Origin: Berberis thunbergii
Lineage: Eukaryota > Streptophyta > Magnoliopsida > Ranunculales > Berberidaceae
Assembly: GCA_003290165.1 (NCBI GenBank)
Contig: QNQO01000803.1
Coordinates: forward strand, 434,001-498,000
Length of the DNA stretch: 64,000 bases
Direction: 5' to 3'
Each line of letters opens with the position of its first letter. The first letter of the stretch is position 1. The translations under genes were made by a program, and so were the position numbers. Shown here piece by piece: positions 23,008 through 34,967 of the stretch. The notes below the pieces were generated by a model. That model saw only the letters and a program-made list of their open reading frames with translations, was not told the DNA's origin and made no database searches.

Positions 23008-26000
23008 TCACAAAGCTTGCGTGTATGTGGTAGGAACATCATCATACCCATCAAGAACTGAGAATGCGCAAGCTGCGCCATCCTCATAGTCAAATCTAAG
23101 TGGTGAACGACTAACTCTAGGTTCTATGCATGCTACTAAAGACGATGTTTGTAACTGTTGAACCTGTTGTTGTGTAGGATCCATGTCCCCATCAGTAGGA
23201 ACCTCATCTTCTGTTACTGTCTCATCAAGCATCATATATGTATCATCCCTTCCCTCAGTAGAAGGAACATCATGCTCTAATGAGATCTAGGAGCTCGAAA
23301 CTCCATTTGCAGAGATCCTCCATCATCCTCATCTTCATCATATCTATCACCCCTCCAAATAAGGGAACCAGATTTGCATCTCTCGTACTTTGCCTGTAAC
23401 AAAACATCCTCATGGAACTTCACATCTCGACTGATCAAAAACTTCTGCAAGTCAGGGCACCATAATCTATACCCTTTCACATTATCTGGATAACCGAGAA
23501 AAATAGCTTTTTTGGCCCTTGCTCCAATTTTATCTTCCTTAACATGAAAATATGTTGGACAACCAAATAATTTCAAGTTAGAATAATCTGAAGAAATACC
23601 AGACCATACCTCCAGAGGAATCTGATACTCAATAACTGATGAAAGAGAGCGGTTAATGAGATAGCATGTCGTGTTTACTACTTCAGCCCACCATATTATG
23701 CCCAAACCTACACTGGACAACATGCACCGTGCTCTCTCCAACAAGGTACAATTCATTCCACTCTGCTACCCATTCTATTGTGGTGTCGACTTCACTATGA
23801 AGTGTCTTCTAATGCCATGTTCCAAACAAAACTGTTTCAACGAATCCTCAGTATACTCACCGCCATTGTCAGATCTCACTACTTTGAACACCCTTCCAGT
23901 TTGTTTCTCAATCATAGCTTTCCACTTCTTGAAGATATCAGTGAGTTCATTTTTATGTTTCATGGTATACAACCATACTCTTGATGCGTTATTTTAGTAG
24001 CACACAATTTAATACCCTGATTTGTGATTGTAGTATAGAATAAGTAGGGATCGTTCTAGACCGGGGATTAGAGGGCTTGTCAATTAACACTAATAATAAC
24101 TAAACGACAACTAACAACCTAATTATCTAAATAAAAATGGATTGGATTTTCTAAATTAAACTATAAATATACCTATGAAAATTATTGTAAAGATAATAAA
24201 CTAAAGGGATGGCAAAGACGAGAAATTAGCTAAGGGTTTATCTCCACACACCAAACATATGTTTATAAATCAATCTTCAATAATCATTTGCTAACTCGTG
24301 AGAGACAATGCTCAAGACTAACCGTGACTGCACTGCATTAATCTTATTATTTTCCCAAATTCGTTGAATTAAACTAAGCATCGCTTTCAAACTATTCTTA
24401 TCATGCTATCTAAACAGGAATCGCAAGTTAGACAACAATCTAAGATCATCAAGTTTTGTGGATAATATGAACACTGACTAGGCAATTACAAGTATGATCA
24501 ACATCTTGTTCTTGCCTAGGTTTCTACTTAACCTTACCAACGTTCCTTGGTATTTACTACTTGTGAGTACAAAATCATAACAATTAGGTGAAACTCTCCT
24601 ATACTCTAGCCCCAGATCCTAGCATGCTTACTAAGTTGGTCACCTTAACAAACATACAAAGAAAAGTTCTCTATAAAGCAGTTAAGCAAAACACAATCAC
24701 TAATAGCAAGGAAGATTAAATTCAATTAATTTATAAAACACATGTTCGGGGCTTCGAATCCACCCATAACTAAGAGGAGTTTAGCTAGACATATTAATTA
24801 TGTTCAAATAGTAATCCCTAATCAATAATTAAACTAAAATAAGTAAAAGAGTTAAGTGATGAAACAAAACACTGTAGCCAGATCCGTGGTGGTAGAGAGT
24901 GGAAATTGGGGTGCAAATAGTGTGATCTCTTCTTTCTCCATCCTCACTTCGCGATTTGCTTCAGTTATGTTTTATTTCGATCTCTGCTTGTGACAGAGTG
25001 AGAGAGATAAGGGGATGACGAGGGACAGCGAGAAAGAAAGGGAGATTAGGCGGTGTCGTTGTGGAAAGGTTTGGCGAGGTTGTTATTTCGAGAGAGAGGG
25101 GTTACGGTCCGATGAGGTCTATGGCGATGATTGGATGATGACTGAGACAGAGATGGGGGACGATAATGGCTGCGGCTATGGATGAGGACAGTGACGATGG
25201 GTGATGATGGGTTCAAGATGATGGCTTGATGGTTGTTGTGAATGAGGACGACGGCGGCTGTGAGGATGGGTTTTCTACAGAGAAAAGATAACGAGATTGA
25301 AGGGCGGTGTTGGGCTGCTGGTTGTGATGCGAGGATGATTGATGAGCTGTGGTTGTGATGGCGGGGTGTGGATGGATTCTAGGTGACGGCGGCTAGGGTT
25401 TGGCGAGGAAAGCCATGGACGGATGATGATGGGTGACGGCATGCTATGGTTGCAAGCGTCCTTGCTCCAAGGCAGGTTTCATTCCTTTTATATTTGTTTT
25501 CTGCTTGGTTTCCTTGTTGGTGTGATTTCCTTGCTTGTGTGATTTCCTTGTGTAATTAGTATTTCTAAATTGCCAATTTGCTTCTATTTTAAAATATTGT
25601 AATTGAAAACCTACACAAACATGAAAATAGCAATTAGTACCATAATTAACAAGTAATAGCTAAAAATATATATAGAAATATGGTACTAAAAATAGCCTAA
25701 TTATGCCCCTATCAACTCTCCGACTGAAGTCATCGATAAAAGACACAAAATACCTGGAAGCCCCCTTAGATACGACTCTAGAGGGTCCCCAAACATCAAT
25801 GTATATTTAATTCACAATCTCCTCGGTGCTATGAGTAGCATCACTAAAACTAACTCTGCACTGCTTCCCATAGATGCAATGTTCTCATAAATCAAACTTT
25901 GCCATTTTATCACCGCCAAGCAAACCTCGCTTGCTTAAAGTTCTTAGTTCATTCTCACTTACATGCCGTAATCGCATGTGCTATAATTGTATGCGCGTCA

Positions 26001-26300
26001 AGCTTTTATCATCAACAACTGTAAAAATCATAGCTTCACCTTCAACTATACTACCTTGAAGGAAATACAATTTGGCATGCCTAACCGCTGACATAAGCAA
26101 CCTGTCACCAAAATAAACATTGCAATACACATTCTCACCAATATACTTGTAGCCCTGAGCTTCAAGCACCCCAAGAGAAATCAACCCCTTTGAAAGAGCT
26201 GGAATATGACATAAGTTGTCTACATTACCCATCTGCCAACTAGAATTTAACTGTACCAACACCCATTGTCTTGCAAGGCCAAGAGTCATCCATTTTAACT
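23008..26300 (-). pseudogene. Copia integrase, broken and split by a solo LTR
   Basis: From the right, 26289-25981 encodes the segment before integrase (NLCHIPALSKGLISLGVLEAQGYK). Then come a catalytic-core segment with FIDDFSRRV at about 25720 and, after the 1.73-kb insertion, 'WLYTMKHKNELTDIFKKW' and 'VVRSDNGGEYTEDSLKQFC' (23976-23775). 23756-23277 holds the C-terminal part ('LLERARCMLSSVGLGIIWWA', 'KLFGCPTYFHVKEDK', 'KAIFLGYPDNVKGYRLW'). Acidic 23235-23008 is the linker to reverse transcriptase. Besides the insertion, stops are present. D and DN(G) residues of the core are still readable. Confidence 0.9.
23982..25714 (-). mobile_element. Solo LTR (Ty3-type) inserted in the copia integrase
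   Basis: The plus strand begins TGATGCGTTATTTTAG and ends ATTATGCCCCTATCA, giving TGAT...ATCA ends. The flanks ACTCT at 23977-23981 and 25715-25719 form a perfect 5-bp duplication. Without the insert and one duplication copy, the integrase reading RRVWLYTMK is restored. Read on the minus strand, the 3' end holds 'ctagaacgatccctacttat', like the ends of Athila/Tat LTRs. Length is 1733 bp with no internal coding region, so it arose by recombination between LTRs. Confidence 0.88.
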
Positions 26301-26572
26301 GAATTGACCTTAACCTCGCGATAAGTGTTGAACCATTCCCTTACGGGACACATATGATACGAAGCTCCCGTATCCAACATCCAACCGTCATACAAATGGT
26401 CATAAGATTTTGCTATCAGTGCATGTGCTAACTCACCCTCGATTAGAATATCCTCTACCACATCCGGTGCTTTAACAACATTCACTACGCCCTTACTCTC
26501 ATTCTGTTGCTTATTGTGATTATTCTTCCACTCTATACAATTCCTTATGTAATGGCCTTTGCGCTTACATTT
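26240..26572 (-). pseudogene. Copia gag 3' part (zinc knuckle) and protease
   Basis: The minus-strand frame begins inside the zinc knuckle as CKRKGHYIRNC, then 'DVVEDILIEGELAHALIAKS', and the protease active-site region WMLDTGASYHMCPVREWF with an intact DTGA. The first half of the knuckle (FECHK) lies 10.6 kb away at 37191, beyond the CACTA element. Joined conceptually, CX2CX4HX4C is complete. At about 26240 the frame shifts into the following segment. Confidence 0.92.
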
Positions 26573-26589
26573 CACTACACCAAAAGGCT

Positions 26590-26820
26590 TGTTTAGCTAC
26601 AGGGAGGTGGCCACGACTCTAAACCATTGGTTAATTTGCCACGGCCAAAACCCGTGGCTATAACGGCCATCAGTTTAAAACCGTGGCTAAAAAAAAGGTT
26701 GCCACGGCCAAAAACCGTGGCTAACTGGCAACAGTTAAAAATCGTGGCTAAAAAAAGGATTGCCACGGCCAAAAACCGTGGCTAAATGCCAACGGTTTAA
26801 AACCGTTGCTAAGCTTTTGC
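26590..26820. repeat. CACTA left subterminal palindromic repeats
   Basis: About eight units of 'gccacggccaaaaaccgtggcta' and variants, each a near-perfect short palindrome, lie directly inside the left terminus. Such clusters are transposase-binding sites in characterised CACTA elements; here that role is inferred. Confidence 0.85.
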
Positions 26821-27992
26821 TTTTCACGTGAGTTTCGCGCTTTGGCGAAATTTTTTTTCGCACTTTGGCTTTGTCGAAATTTTTTTTGGCGCTTTGGAGG
26901 GAGCCGTTTTGTTCAAGCTGGCAAAAAGAATTGAACAGAAGAAGCTGGCGAGGTGTTTTGTTCAAGTGTTCGTGAGGTTCGCGAGGTGTTTTGTTCAAGT
27001 TGGCGAGGTGAGTTTCGTGAGTGAGTTCGCAAGGAAAGAGTAAGGAGAAAGTTTTGTTCTTCATCAGGTAACAAATAAAGAATGTTTGTTTATTGTTCTG
27101 GTTGTTTGATTCATTTAGTTTGATTGGTAGATGAAGTGTCCAGGGTTTTGAAGCAAGGGGTGTTTGGATTTGTGGTTAGAAATGTTGGGTGTTATTCAAT
27201 TTCTGATTTTTATGTGTTTCAAGTTTGAAGGGATGTTAGTCAGATTTGGGGTTTAAGTGATTAGGAAGGTTTGGGTTTTGATGAGTTTATTGATTTTGAA
27301 TAAATGGGGTTTTAGATTTGTGGTTATTGATGAGTTAGAGATGTTGGGGTTTTGTTCAATATGCGAAAAGTTGAGATTTTGAAGGTCAGATTTGGGTATT
27401 TTAGTGGTTAGGAAGCTTTGGGTTTTGATGGGTTTAGCAGTTTTGAATTAATGGGGTTTCAGACTCGTGGTTATTGACGAGTTAGAAATGGTGGGGTTTT
27501 GTTCATTCTGCAGAAAGTTGGGATTTTGGAAGGGAGACTTTCATCTTTGGGAATTTTGGTGGTTGAGAAGCTTCGGGTTTTGAGGGTGGTTCAGTACATA
27601 TGGTTGTTGATTTGTTTTAGTGTTTTGAAATGGACTATTTGGCTGCTTGTTGTTTGTGTTTAGCACAATGAGGTGATATGTTTATTTCATAGTTGGTCTT
27701 AGGGGTTTTCAATGTAGAGATTTGGTGTCTTTGAAGGTTGAGGTTTTGAGGATTTTTTTTCAGTTGGGTTTAACAATTGTTTGCTTATTTACTTGTGTAA
27801 ATTAGGGTTTTGAATAGTTTGATTTGCGGCTTATCTTAGTTGAGAAATTTAGGGTTTGCATGGTTGAGGGATTTGATTTGGTTTTGGCTATTGTTCAACT
27901 TCATGATAAAAAAAAATGATTGGATGTTTATGTGAAATTGGGGCTTTTTGTATGTTGTTATTAACTTCCAAGTACTTTATCCAATGATACAG
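26821..27992 (+). other. CACTA 5' region, possible promoter and leader of the chimeric unit
   Basis: The first 240 bp hold repeated 'gtgttttgttcaagt' and 'tttggcgaaattttttttcg' units; the rest is T-rich with repeated 'gggttttgatg(g/a)gttta' and 'ttgtggttattga(t/c)gagtta' phrases, indicating internal duplications. No coding region was recognised. Position upstream of all captured exons suggests a promoter and leader intron, but this is inference. Confidence 0.4.
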
Positions 27993-28240
27993 ATCTAAGC
28001 TTGGAGTTTAAAGAAGAAATAATGGCATTGTCAATAACTTGCCCTAATAAGATGATGGATTTTGATATTGATGAAGGGAAAAAAGTATATGGCGTAGTTA
28101 GGCTCATGGGATCAATGGGGAGGAAGCGAGTGGAACCATTGTGTCTCTACTCCCCTTCTAAAACTCCATTGAAGAAGCCATGTCGTGCAAGGAGGAGCTC
28201 GGACATGTCAATGTTGGAGAGGCTACCAGAAGACTTATTG
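27993..28240 (+). pseudogene. Captured FBS-type F-box gene fragment
   Basis: An exon-like segment lies between an AG acceptor at 27991 and a GTAGGT donor at 28241. It contains MMDFDIDEGKK, 'VRLMGSMGRKRV', 'SPSKTPLKKPCR' and ends MLERLPEDLL, the start of an F-box, which in this family reads LExLPxDLLVRIL. The basic stretch before the F-box is like the plant F-box stress-induced (FBS) group, from memory. The rest of the F-box and the C-terminus are missing. F-box proteins bind SKP1 in SCF ubiquitin ligases; this piece alone could not. Confidence 0.7.
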
Positions 28241-28350
28241 GTAGGTATTATGATGATTTTTTCTTTTCCAAACTAAAAACTATGTTGTCTACTTTGATTG
28301 ATTGTGAGTTATTACAGAGCTCTGGCTAATATTTGTTTGTTATATTTCAG

Positions 28351-29157
28351 ATTAGAGTTTCTGCTGTTTGTAACCAAGTGGTGTCAGACAATTGAACAAA
28401 TGGAAGATCAAGTTTCTGTTGTTCTCGAGGAAGAAAGGTTATTATTGTCTCATACCTGCATTTTCTCTACTTGTGAATTTTTTTTTTTGGTGTTATTTGA
28501 AAATAAAAGTTCCATCTGTTTGCAGGGAAGAGAGAGCTCTAAGAAAAGCTAAAATGGAGGCAACAAAGGTTCGTTTTATTAGTGGGCTAATGTAAAAACT
28601 TTTATACACAAATAATTTCCGAAGTTCTGTCTCTTGCAAATCTTTTGGCCCATTCCTTTGTGTCCAACTTTGCAAGTTGGTTTATATTGTGGAGACAAAA
28701 TTATCTTTTGGTTCTTTTTATTCCTCACTAGTGTGCACGGCTACAGCTGCTCCTGTATTTAAGATATCAAGGGGAGTCAAATAATAATCTGATAATCACC
28801 CATAATGAATAGTGTGTTAGTTTATGAACTCTAATATGTTTTACTAAGTGTTCATGTTCTTGTATCATGAAGATGTGCATTTTCTTTTTACAGGCCTCTG
28901 TTGGAAACAACAGAATGGGGAAGGAAGTGATCAGTGCCCAACAAGCGGAAGATCTCAAAATGAAAGAAAAGCGAAAGCGGGAGCGAGAGGTTTCATAATT
29001 TTTCCCTCTAGTTTGTTTCATTTCTGGATGCTTGTTACAACATAAATGTTGATTATGTGGAGGCATTACTTTGATGTAGAAAAATTTGCCACGAAAGAAG
29101 CGTCGTAGGCTGGAAGCTGCTCAAGAGATGGAGGACGAAGGTGATGACATAGAACAG
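28351..29157 (+). pseudogene. Captured RH28/DRS1-type DEAD-box helicase C-terminal exons
   Basis: Four exons join in one frame: 28351-28437 (ending TIEQMEDQVSVVLEEER), 28526-28568 (EERALRKAKMEATK), 28894-28989 (ASVGNNRMGKEVISAQQAED, LKMKEKRKRERE) and 29080-29157 (KNLPRKKRRRLEAAQEMEDE). AG acceptors and GT donors sit at every edge. A possible fifth begins after 29262 (GGHRGKKEKE). The text matches, from memory, the charged tail after the helicase core of plant RH28, a DRS1/DDX27-type ribosome-assembly helicase. The helicase core is absent, so no ATPase activity is possible. Introns show capture at DNA level. Confidence 0.8.
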
Positions 29158-29299
29158 GTCTGTTTTATCATCGCTTTTGCAGATGCATTAACTGAATCAT
29201 ATTCCTTGTTGGTGGGGAGTTTGTCTAGAGTCATTAAGTACGTGGACACCAAAAAATTGCAGGGTGGACACCGAGGTAAGAAAGAGAAAGAAGTATATC

Positions 29300-30321
29300 C
29301 AAGCGAAAGTTCATTGCATTTGATCTATGTGCTTTGTGAGATAAAAGTTCATTGCTCATGTAAGGTTTACTTGCAGTTACAAGTGAAAGTAGCGGTGACA
29401 ATCATTTTGCATCTTAACGTTCATGTACCCATAGCTTCAAAGTGACCAAAATCAACCCTCATTTCTCATTGGGTTTCATGTCCTCAGTGCCAAGCTCTTC
29501 ATCCATTGCTAATTTATTCTGCAATCACCAATTTTTGTGATGTAGACCCATATCTGCAGCCAGGTATTTAAGATCTAGAATGAATAAACATCTAGAATGA
29601 ATAAAGTTAAGTCATCTACTTCTTACAGAAATATAGTATAGTCTTTCTTACAATCAAAACCTGGTGGAGTAAAAGAAATTTGATGTTTGATTTGTTATGA
29701 GAGTTGCCTCCATTATGTCTCTCTGTATGCACCTTAAGTATATCCAAAAAACCTTTCCTTTAGTTCAGCTGAAAAATTCCGATCGAAACTATTTGTGTAT
29801 TCTCTTGCATATATACTTTACTAGTTTGTCTATCATGTCTTGAAACGTATATACATTACTAGTTTGTATGATGTCACTGTTTCAGGGAGACCATGTGGCA
29901 CTATTGTTTGCATTTTCAGAGATAATGAATGACTATTTGTATAACTCGTTTGCATGTATGCCAATAATTTATTTATATGTTTTTTATTGCTCTTTTTTTT
30001 CCAGAACCTGAATATTCATTTCATTTAAAATGTTGATCTTGGTGAAATGCTCACTACAATTTCCACAACAATTATGATTATTTAGTCTAAACCAATTTTT
30101 ATTAATTAGAAAACAGAAATGCTTAAAACAAAATGAAAAGTTGCATATGAACCGTAGCTCTATTGAAATGTTTAAGGACCAAGCAATTTTCTTTGTGAGA
30201 GTATGCACAACAAGGAACTAATATTTTTCTGTTTTGGAAATATCTAAAGATTTACTACTATGATCTCTGTATTGCTCATTGTTCAATCTGGCTAAGTCTT
30301 TCTTTTCTTTTCTATTTTTAG
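29300..30321. other. CACTA interior without recognised exon
   Basis: AT-rich, intron-like sequence between captured fragments. I read no conserved protein motif on either strand. Confidence 0.4.
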
Positions 30322-30479
30322 GTATGTACGTATAAAGATGGAAAGGTTATTATAAATACTGCTGCTGGCGTGCTTGGAAAATATGATCCTTGTCCTGTTC
30401 AGCCAGATAGCTTATTTTCTGTTTTCTCAGTAACAAAGGGAATAACTGCAGGATTGTTACACTGGCTAGTTGACAATGA
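30322..30479 (+). pseudogene. Captured ABC1-kinase/beta-lactamase-type gene exon
   Basis: Between a TTTTTAG acceptor and a GTATGT donor the exon reads VCTYKDGKVIINTAAGVLGK, YDPCPVQPDSLF, then 'SVFSVTKGITAGLLHWLVDN'. The SVTK tetrad is the SxxK nucleophile motif of class C beta-lactamase-like serine hydrolases. The whole segment matches, from memory, the beta-lactamase domain of the plant ABC1-like kinase/beta-lactamase fusion protein. Only one exon is present, without the kinase part or the second catalytic motif. Confidence 0.75.
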
Positions 30480-31586
30480 GTATGTTACAGTTTCCAGTTC
30501 TCCATAATTTCATTTTGATCCCTTTCTTTTTTCAAGTTTAGTGGTTCTACTACCAAGCTTCGTTTAACAAGAATATAACTGAAACTTTGAAAATAGTAAA
30601 CATGCATCAGCAAAAAGTCTTTCCCTAGAGCATGAAGGTTTGAGTCAACTATATAGAACAATTATAAGTAGCTGGGAAGGGCATTTGAGCACATCCACTG
30701 TAAAAATAGTTGCTTACCCATCCTTGTCTGACAGGTTTTCTATTTATCTTTTTGTAAACTCTCCATGATCACCATATAGTTTTTTGAGGATTTATTTTAG
30801 GAATTCGTAAATATATGTTATGTGTTTCTTAATGTGTAGGAAGCTCCAAGCCAGGATTTATTTATCATCTTTGTTTCTAATGTTGCTACAAGCACAATTG
30901 ATTATGTCAAAAGCTTCCTAGATGAAAAGTATGATTATTGCTAAGAGATAAGTTTGCATAACAATTGATTATTGCTTGTTTTATGGCTTTTCATTAAAAG
31001 AGAGATCAAAAGTTTGCATAACTGGTGTTGTTGTGGTATGTTGTATGTAGTTAATACTATATGATCTTTTGCTACAATGAGTTAAGTTTGGAAATGATGA
31101 ATACAAGAAAAGTGGTAAGCTCTATCTATCCTTTCTCCTTTTCTGACTTTTTTTCTTATGACGTTTGAAAATAACAAGAAGTTTGAAAATATGACAATCT
31201 GATGACGTTTCTGAACAGGAATGCGAGGATGAGGCTTAAGCTTCAGTGTACAGATGATTCTGCTATTTGAATTTGCATATGATATTCATAAACAGAAAAT
31301 GTAAAAAAGAAAAAGAAAGTGTTCTGAGAATTTATAGATGTTCTATTTGTTTTCCTTTTCTTGTTTCTGAAAAGATTCTTGTCAAATAGTTTTCTGATAA
31401 AACTTCTGACATCTTGAAAGACGGTTGAAAACCCAAACTTCAAGAAAAGAGATATTATGTACAAACTCACTCACCATTGTTACTACTAGTCCCATCTTTT
31501 GTATAGTTTTCATGCCCACCACCCCACATGACATTTGATTTTTATCACTTTTTAAACCATTTTTTATCCTTTGTCTGCACGGGCAG

Positions 31587-32169
31587 ATATGCCTGCTATC
31601 ATTCTGCAGTCTTCTAATGCTTCAAGTTCAAGCACTGCTGACTGGAATGGACGGACGCCATCTTCTGAATTGGAAGATGTGGAATCTGGGGACGATCTCG
31701 AAACTTCCTCCCATGCTGAAAACATTCCTAGTTCAGGATGTGAGAATGCTTCTGTATACACGCATAACGCAGCAGGTAAAAGTGGTATGAGATAATAAAT
31801 TAACCCTCAAAAATTTGCTCTCAGTAATTCTATATGTTTATATTGGAGCATTTTATTTGCTTCCTAATCTTTAGATACTAGCTCTTGTCTTTACTGCTTT
31901 TCAGGACATTTGAGTTCATCTAGGATCCACTTGAAAGAAGGTTTGATGGTGTTCATTCTATTCAGTTTCCAGGCACATCTGTTTGGTCTGAACTTCACAT
32001 CCCGAGCGGAAACATCGATAGCGTCCAAGAAAATTTCACTTTTTATGACCGGCAAAATGGTGCTGAAGCCATCGCTAGAAAATCGATAGAGTCAAAGTTG
32101 GATGTCTGTAACTTGCTCAAAGACGACATCAGTGGTGGAAACCTAGTTTTTCCTGATATGCATCTGTAG
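31587..32169 (+). pseudogene. Captured gene fragment of unknown origin
   Basis: Exon 31587-31775 (CAG acceptor, GTAAAAG donor) encodes a Ser-rich acidic text, 'MPAIILQSSNASSSSTADWN' then SSELEDVESGDDLE. A second segment from 31905 to a stop at 32169 is protein-like in one frame: 'RRFDGVHSIQFPGTSVWSEL', 'IPSGNIDSVQENFTFYD'. Joining the two exons by their splice sites lands in another frame, so an indel has occurred. I do not recognise the source gene. The two exons may come from the same gene. Confidence 0.5.
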
Positions 32170-33650
32170 ACATCAATTTCTCAAGGACTAGTTCAGGTTT
32201 GTTGTCATCTCACGCTTCTTTAGATGATTTGTTGTTCTCAAGAGTTAGCAAATTTCAAAAGAGAATCTCATGTACATTTGCATTGATCTAATCTAAAAGG
32301 GCCCTAAAGCTTCTATTATGGTGTTATCTCAGTGTGTAAGATAAGGGAGTGTTGGAAGAAAAAATTTGTAAATGGAAGAAGGTGCAACATTTGTCAAATT
32401 ATATGAAAGGATGAATTTTCTTTGTTCAGCTGATCCCATATAAATTGATATAAGCTTTAATTATGATTACCACCCTAGTTGTCAAGCATTGTAATCTCAG
32501 AATTCATTCTATACACATTACATTCTTACTGAATCAGTCTTCACTGAACATATAATCTTTGCAGTTGTTATCAACTTTACATGCAGGGTCTTGCAAAATC
32601 CATAGCATGGGATGGTGAAGGAGCAGTGTGTTTGATTGAGGTTTTGTATTACCAAAACAGTTCTTAAACACAAAGCATGTTTTTTTATACACTTTGTTGT
32701 GTTGAATGTTTTTTATTTTGCCCCTTCAATGTTATATCTTGAGTTTTGCATTGCATTTGGCATGATGACTAGTCATTAGCTAACAAAAAAAATAGACAAG
32801 CAACTTATTGCGCGAATTGATTCGGTTTTTTCATCTATCAATTTTTGAAAATTTTGGTTCTTTTCATCTATCTTGTGTTGGTCGAACCCGAAAAAGTATG
32901 AAGTATAATGGAGGAATGCTTAGGCTCCATGTTTTGACATACTTTGGCAGTAAATGCTATGAATATAATGCAAAAGAATAGGTAGTTATTAACATTGTGG
33001 AATTACAGAAGGTGAGTATAGGAAGAAGAATATTATAAGAAGAATTTTTAGTTGTTACAAGGGTATGATTAATTTTCAGTTGCAAAGCACCAGATTATTA
33101 TAGGAAGAAGAACATTATAGGGTGGATTTGGGATGCTTTTTCAATATATGAAACAGAGATGTATACCCTGTTTTTTGCTGCAACAAAAAACAGAGAATGC
33201 TCTGGTTTCGAGCTTTGTTTTGATGAGTGTTTGGAGTTTTCTTTGAGGCGTTTGGTGGTCTCTTGCCTGTGGTTTGTAATGACAGAGTTAGGATGCAGTA
33301 AGGACCTATTTTCCTAATAAGATTCGAGGGTGGGTTTGCTTTAAAACTTCTGACTTATGTGTTGGTTTATTGATTTTTTATTTGTGATTGTGGTATTTTA
33401 TTGTATGGGTTTTTTATTTGTGATTGTTGCATTGACTAGATCAGTTTGAGTCTTTTATTGTTTAAAGGGTTTTCATAATCTGATCCATATTGTGAATTGT
33501 TGAGGCACTTGCCCAATGATGTTAATGAAGCAGTGTTGACATTGATGATTTTTGTGAGAAGGTAAAACAACAGTTATCTTCATCTTGCCTGCATTTGTGC
33601 ATGATTTCTCCCTTGGTCTTGTTCTCACTTTAGCTTGATTATTGTCTCAG
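32170..33650. other. CACTA interior without recognised exon
   Basis: T-rich, intron-like DNA. No conserved protein motif or transposon end was found. Confidence 0.4.
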
Positions 33651-33869
33651 GCACAACTTGTTAACTACATCCAGTATAGAGCTTTGCTGGAGGGAAGGAC
33701 TTCTCGTATGTGGACAAAATATATCGGTGTTCTAATATGGAAGACTCAGAATCCTTGGACTGGTCTTAGAGGTCAGTTCTATGATCATCTCCATGACCAA
33801 ACAGTAGGATTCTATGGCTGCCGCTCTGCAGCAGAACCAATTCATGTCCAACTGAATCTGGCAACAAAG
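33651..33869 (+). pseudogene. Captured endo-beta-mannosidase exon
   Basis: A 219-bp open exon between CAG and GTACCA encodes 73 residues including [19 protein letters not shown], '[20 protein letters not shown]' and '[20 protein letters not shown]'. From memory this is a conserved stretch of plant mannosylglycoprotein endo-beta-mannosidase (glycoside hydrolase family 2), which trims N-glycans. No other part of the enzyme is present. The exon has no stop, which suggests recent capture or short residence. One deviation I expect from the family text is GRT for GW(S/T), which I cannot verify here. Confidence 0.82.
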
Positions 33870-34880
33870 GTACCATTTATTTATTAGGAAGCAACTCTGA
33901 CACCGTGAAGACATGTTTCCTTATTTGTTTTCGAAAAAAAAAAGTTATTTATCATTGACTAGCTGCATTTTCTGGATGTGATGGCTTGGCTGATAAGATT
34001 TATCTTGTCGATTCAGAATGCAAGTGCTATATTACATAGTCTCCCCTATTTCCCTAGTGTCTCATCCTTCAGAATGCTTCTTAAGGCTTTTTTTCATGCC
34101 TATAATCCTCACCTATAAACTTTTATTAATTGTTGTTTTCTTTTTATAAGCCTATGAATGCAATGTTTTAATGTTCTTCTCTAGCCTTTCACTAAAGGCA
34201 TGCCTCTTGACTGCATGACCATATGTAGTTGGTTCCCTTTATTCTTTCATATAAATTAAAACTTACACTACTAATTACTCTCATTGCATTTAAATACATC
34301 CACCCAGTTCAAATGGCATGTCACTGGTCAAGGTAGTAAAACCGATCACGACCCGATCGGTGTAACCAGTCAGGTGGGTCAACCCGAAATGACACGGAAA
34401 TACAAAAACTTATGACCTGAACTCATTTATATCAAGCCAGTTTCGATTGTGTCATCGTGTTCTGATTACCAGGTCTACCCCGACCTGACCATTGGTAGGC
34501 CTAGGATTGAAAGATGGAGATGATTATCTACATCTTAGTTCTGCTCAAAATATTTTCATATACATGTCTTTGCAAAGATCTGTTCAATGCTCACAGAGTT
34601 GGGATTCTTACGATTCTCTTACTGTATTATATGAATGAGCTCGAGTTGGCTAGAATATGTCTCATTAGTCCATAGTGTGGGACTTGACAACCCTGTTTTG
34701 ACTGAGAAAGCATGTTAACAGTAGTACATGAACATATTTATAAAAAATCTACATTTCCTTAAATTTCGATGCGTTTGGTTGCTATGTTCTTATGTTTATG
34801 TTAAGCTGTAATCTGGCAGCTAAGTTGATTTTGAAGTATTTTACACAAGCTGAGCATAGTTATGGTCATGCTACTCTCAG
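33870..34880. other. CACTA interior; possible inserted repeat at 34330-34500
   Basis: Mostly intron-like. The segment 34330-34500 is richer in GC, with 'gatcacgacccgatcgg', 'gtgggtcaacccgaaatgacac' and 'ccccgacctgacc', as in the solo-repeat debris common in plant introns. I could not assign it. Confidence 0.35.
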
Positions 34881-34967
34881 GTTCAGAGCGGCCACTTTGA
34901 GGAATTTTTTGCCCCTGAATTGGATAAACATGGTTATCAAGCTCTCTTCAAGAAAAAAACAACAGAG
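34881..34967 (+). pseudogene. Captured CCR4-like deadenylase exon
   Basis: An 87-bp exon after a CTCTCAG acceptor and before GTTGTC encodes VQSGHFEEFFAPELDKHGYQ then ALFKKKTTE. It corresponds, from memory, to the EVQxDHFEEFFAPELDKHGYQALYKxKT segment of plant CCR4 (carbon catabolite repressor 4) deadenylases, part of the exonuclease/endonuclease/phosphatase fold of the CCR4-NOT complex. The metal-binding residue of the preceding exon end (the E of QEVQ) is not encoded here. Confidence 0.78.
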
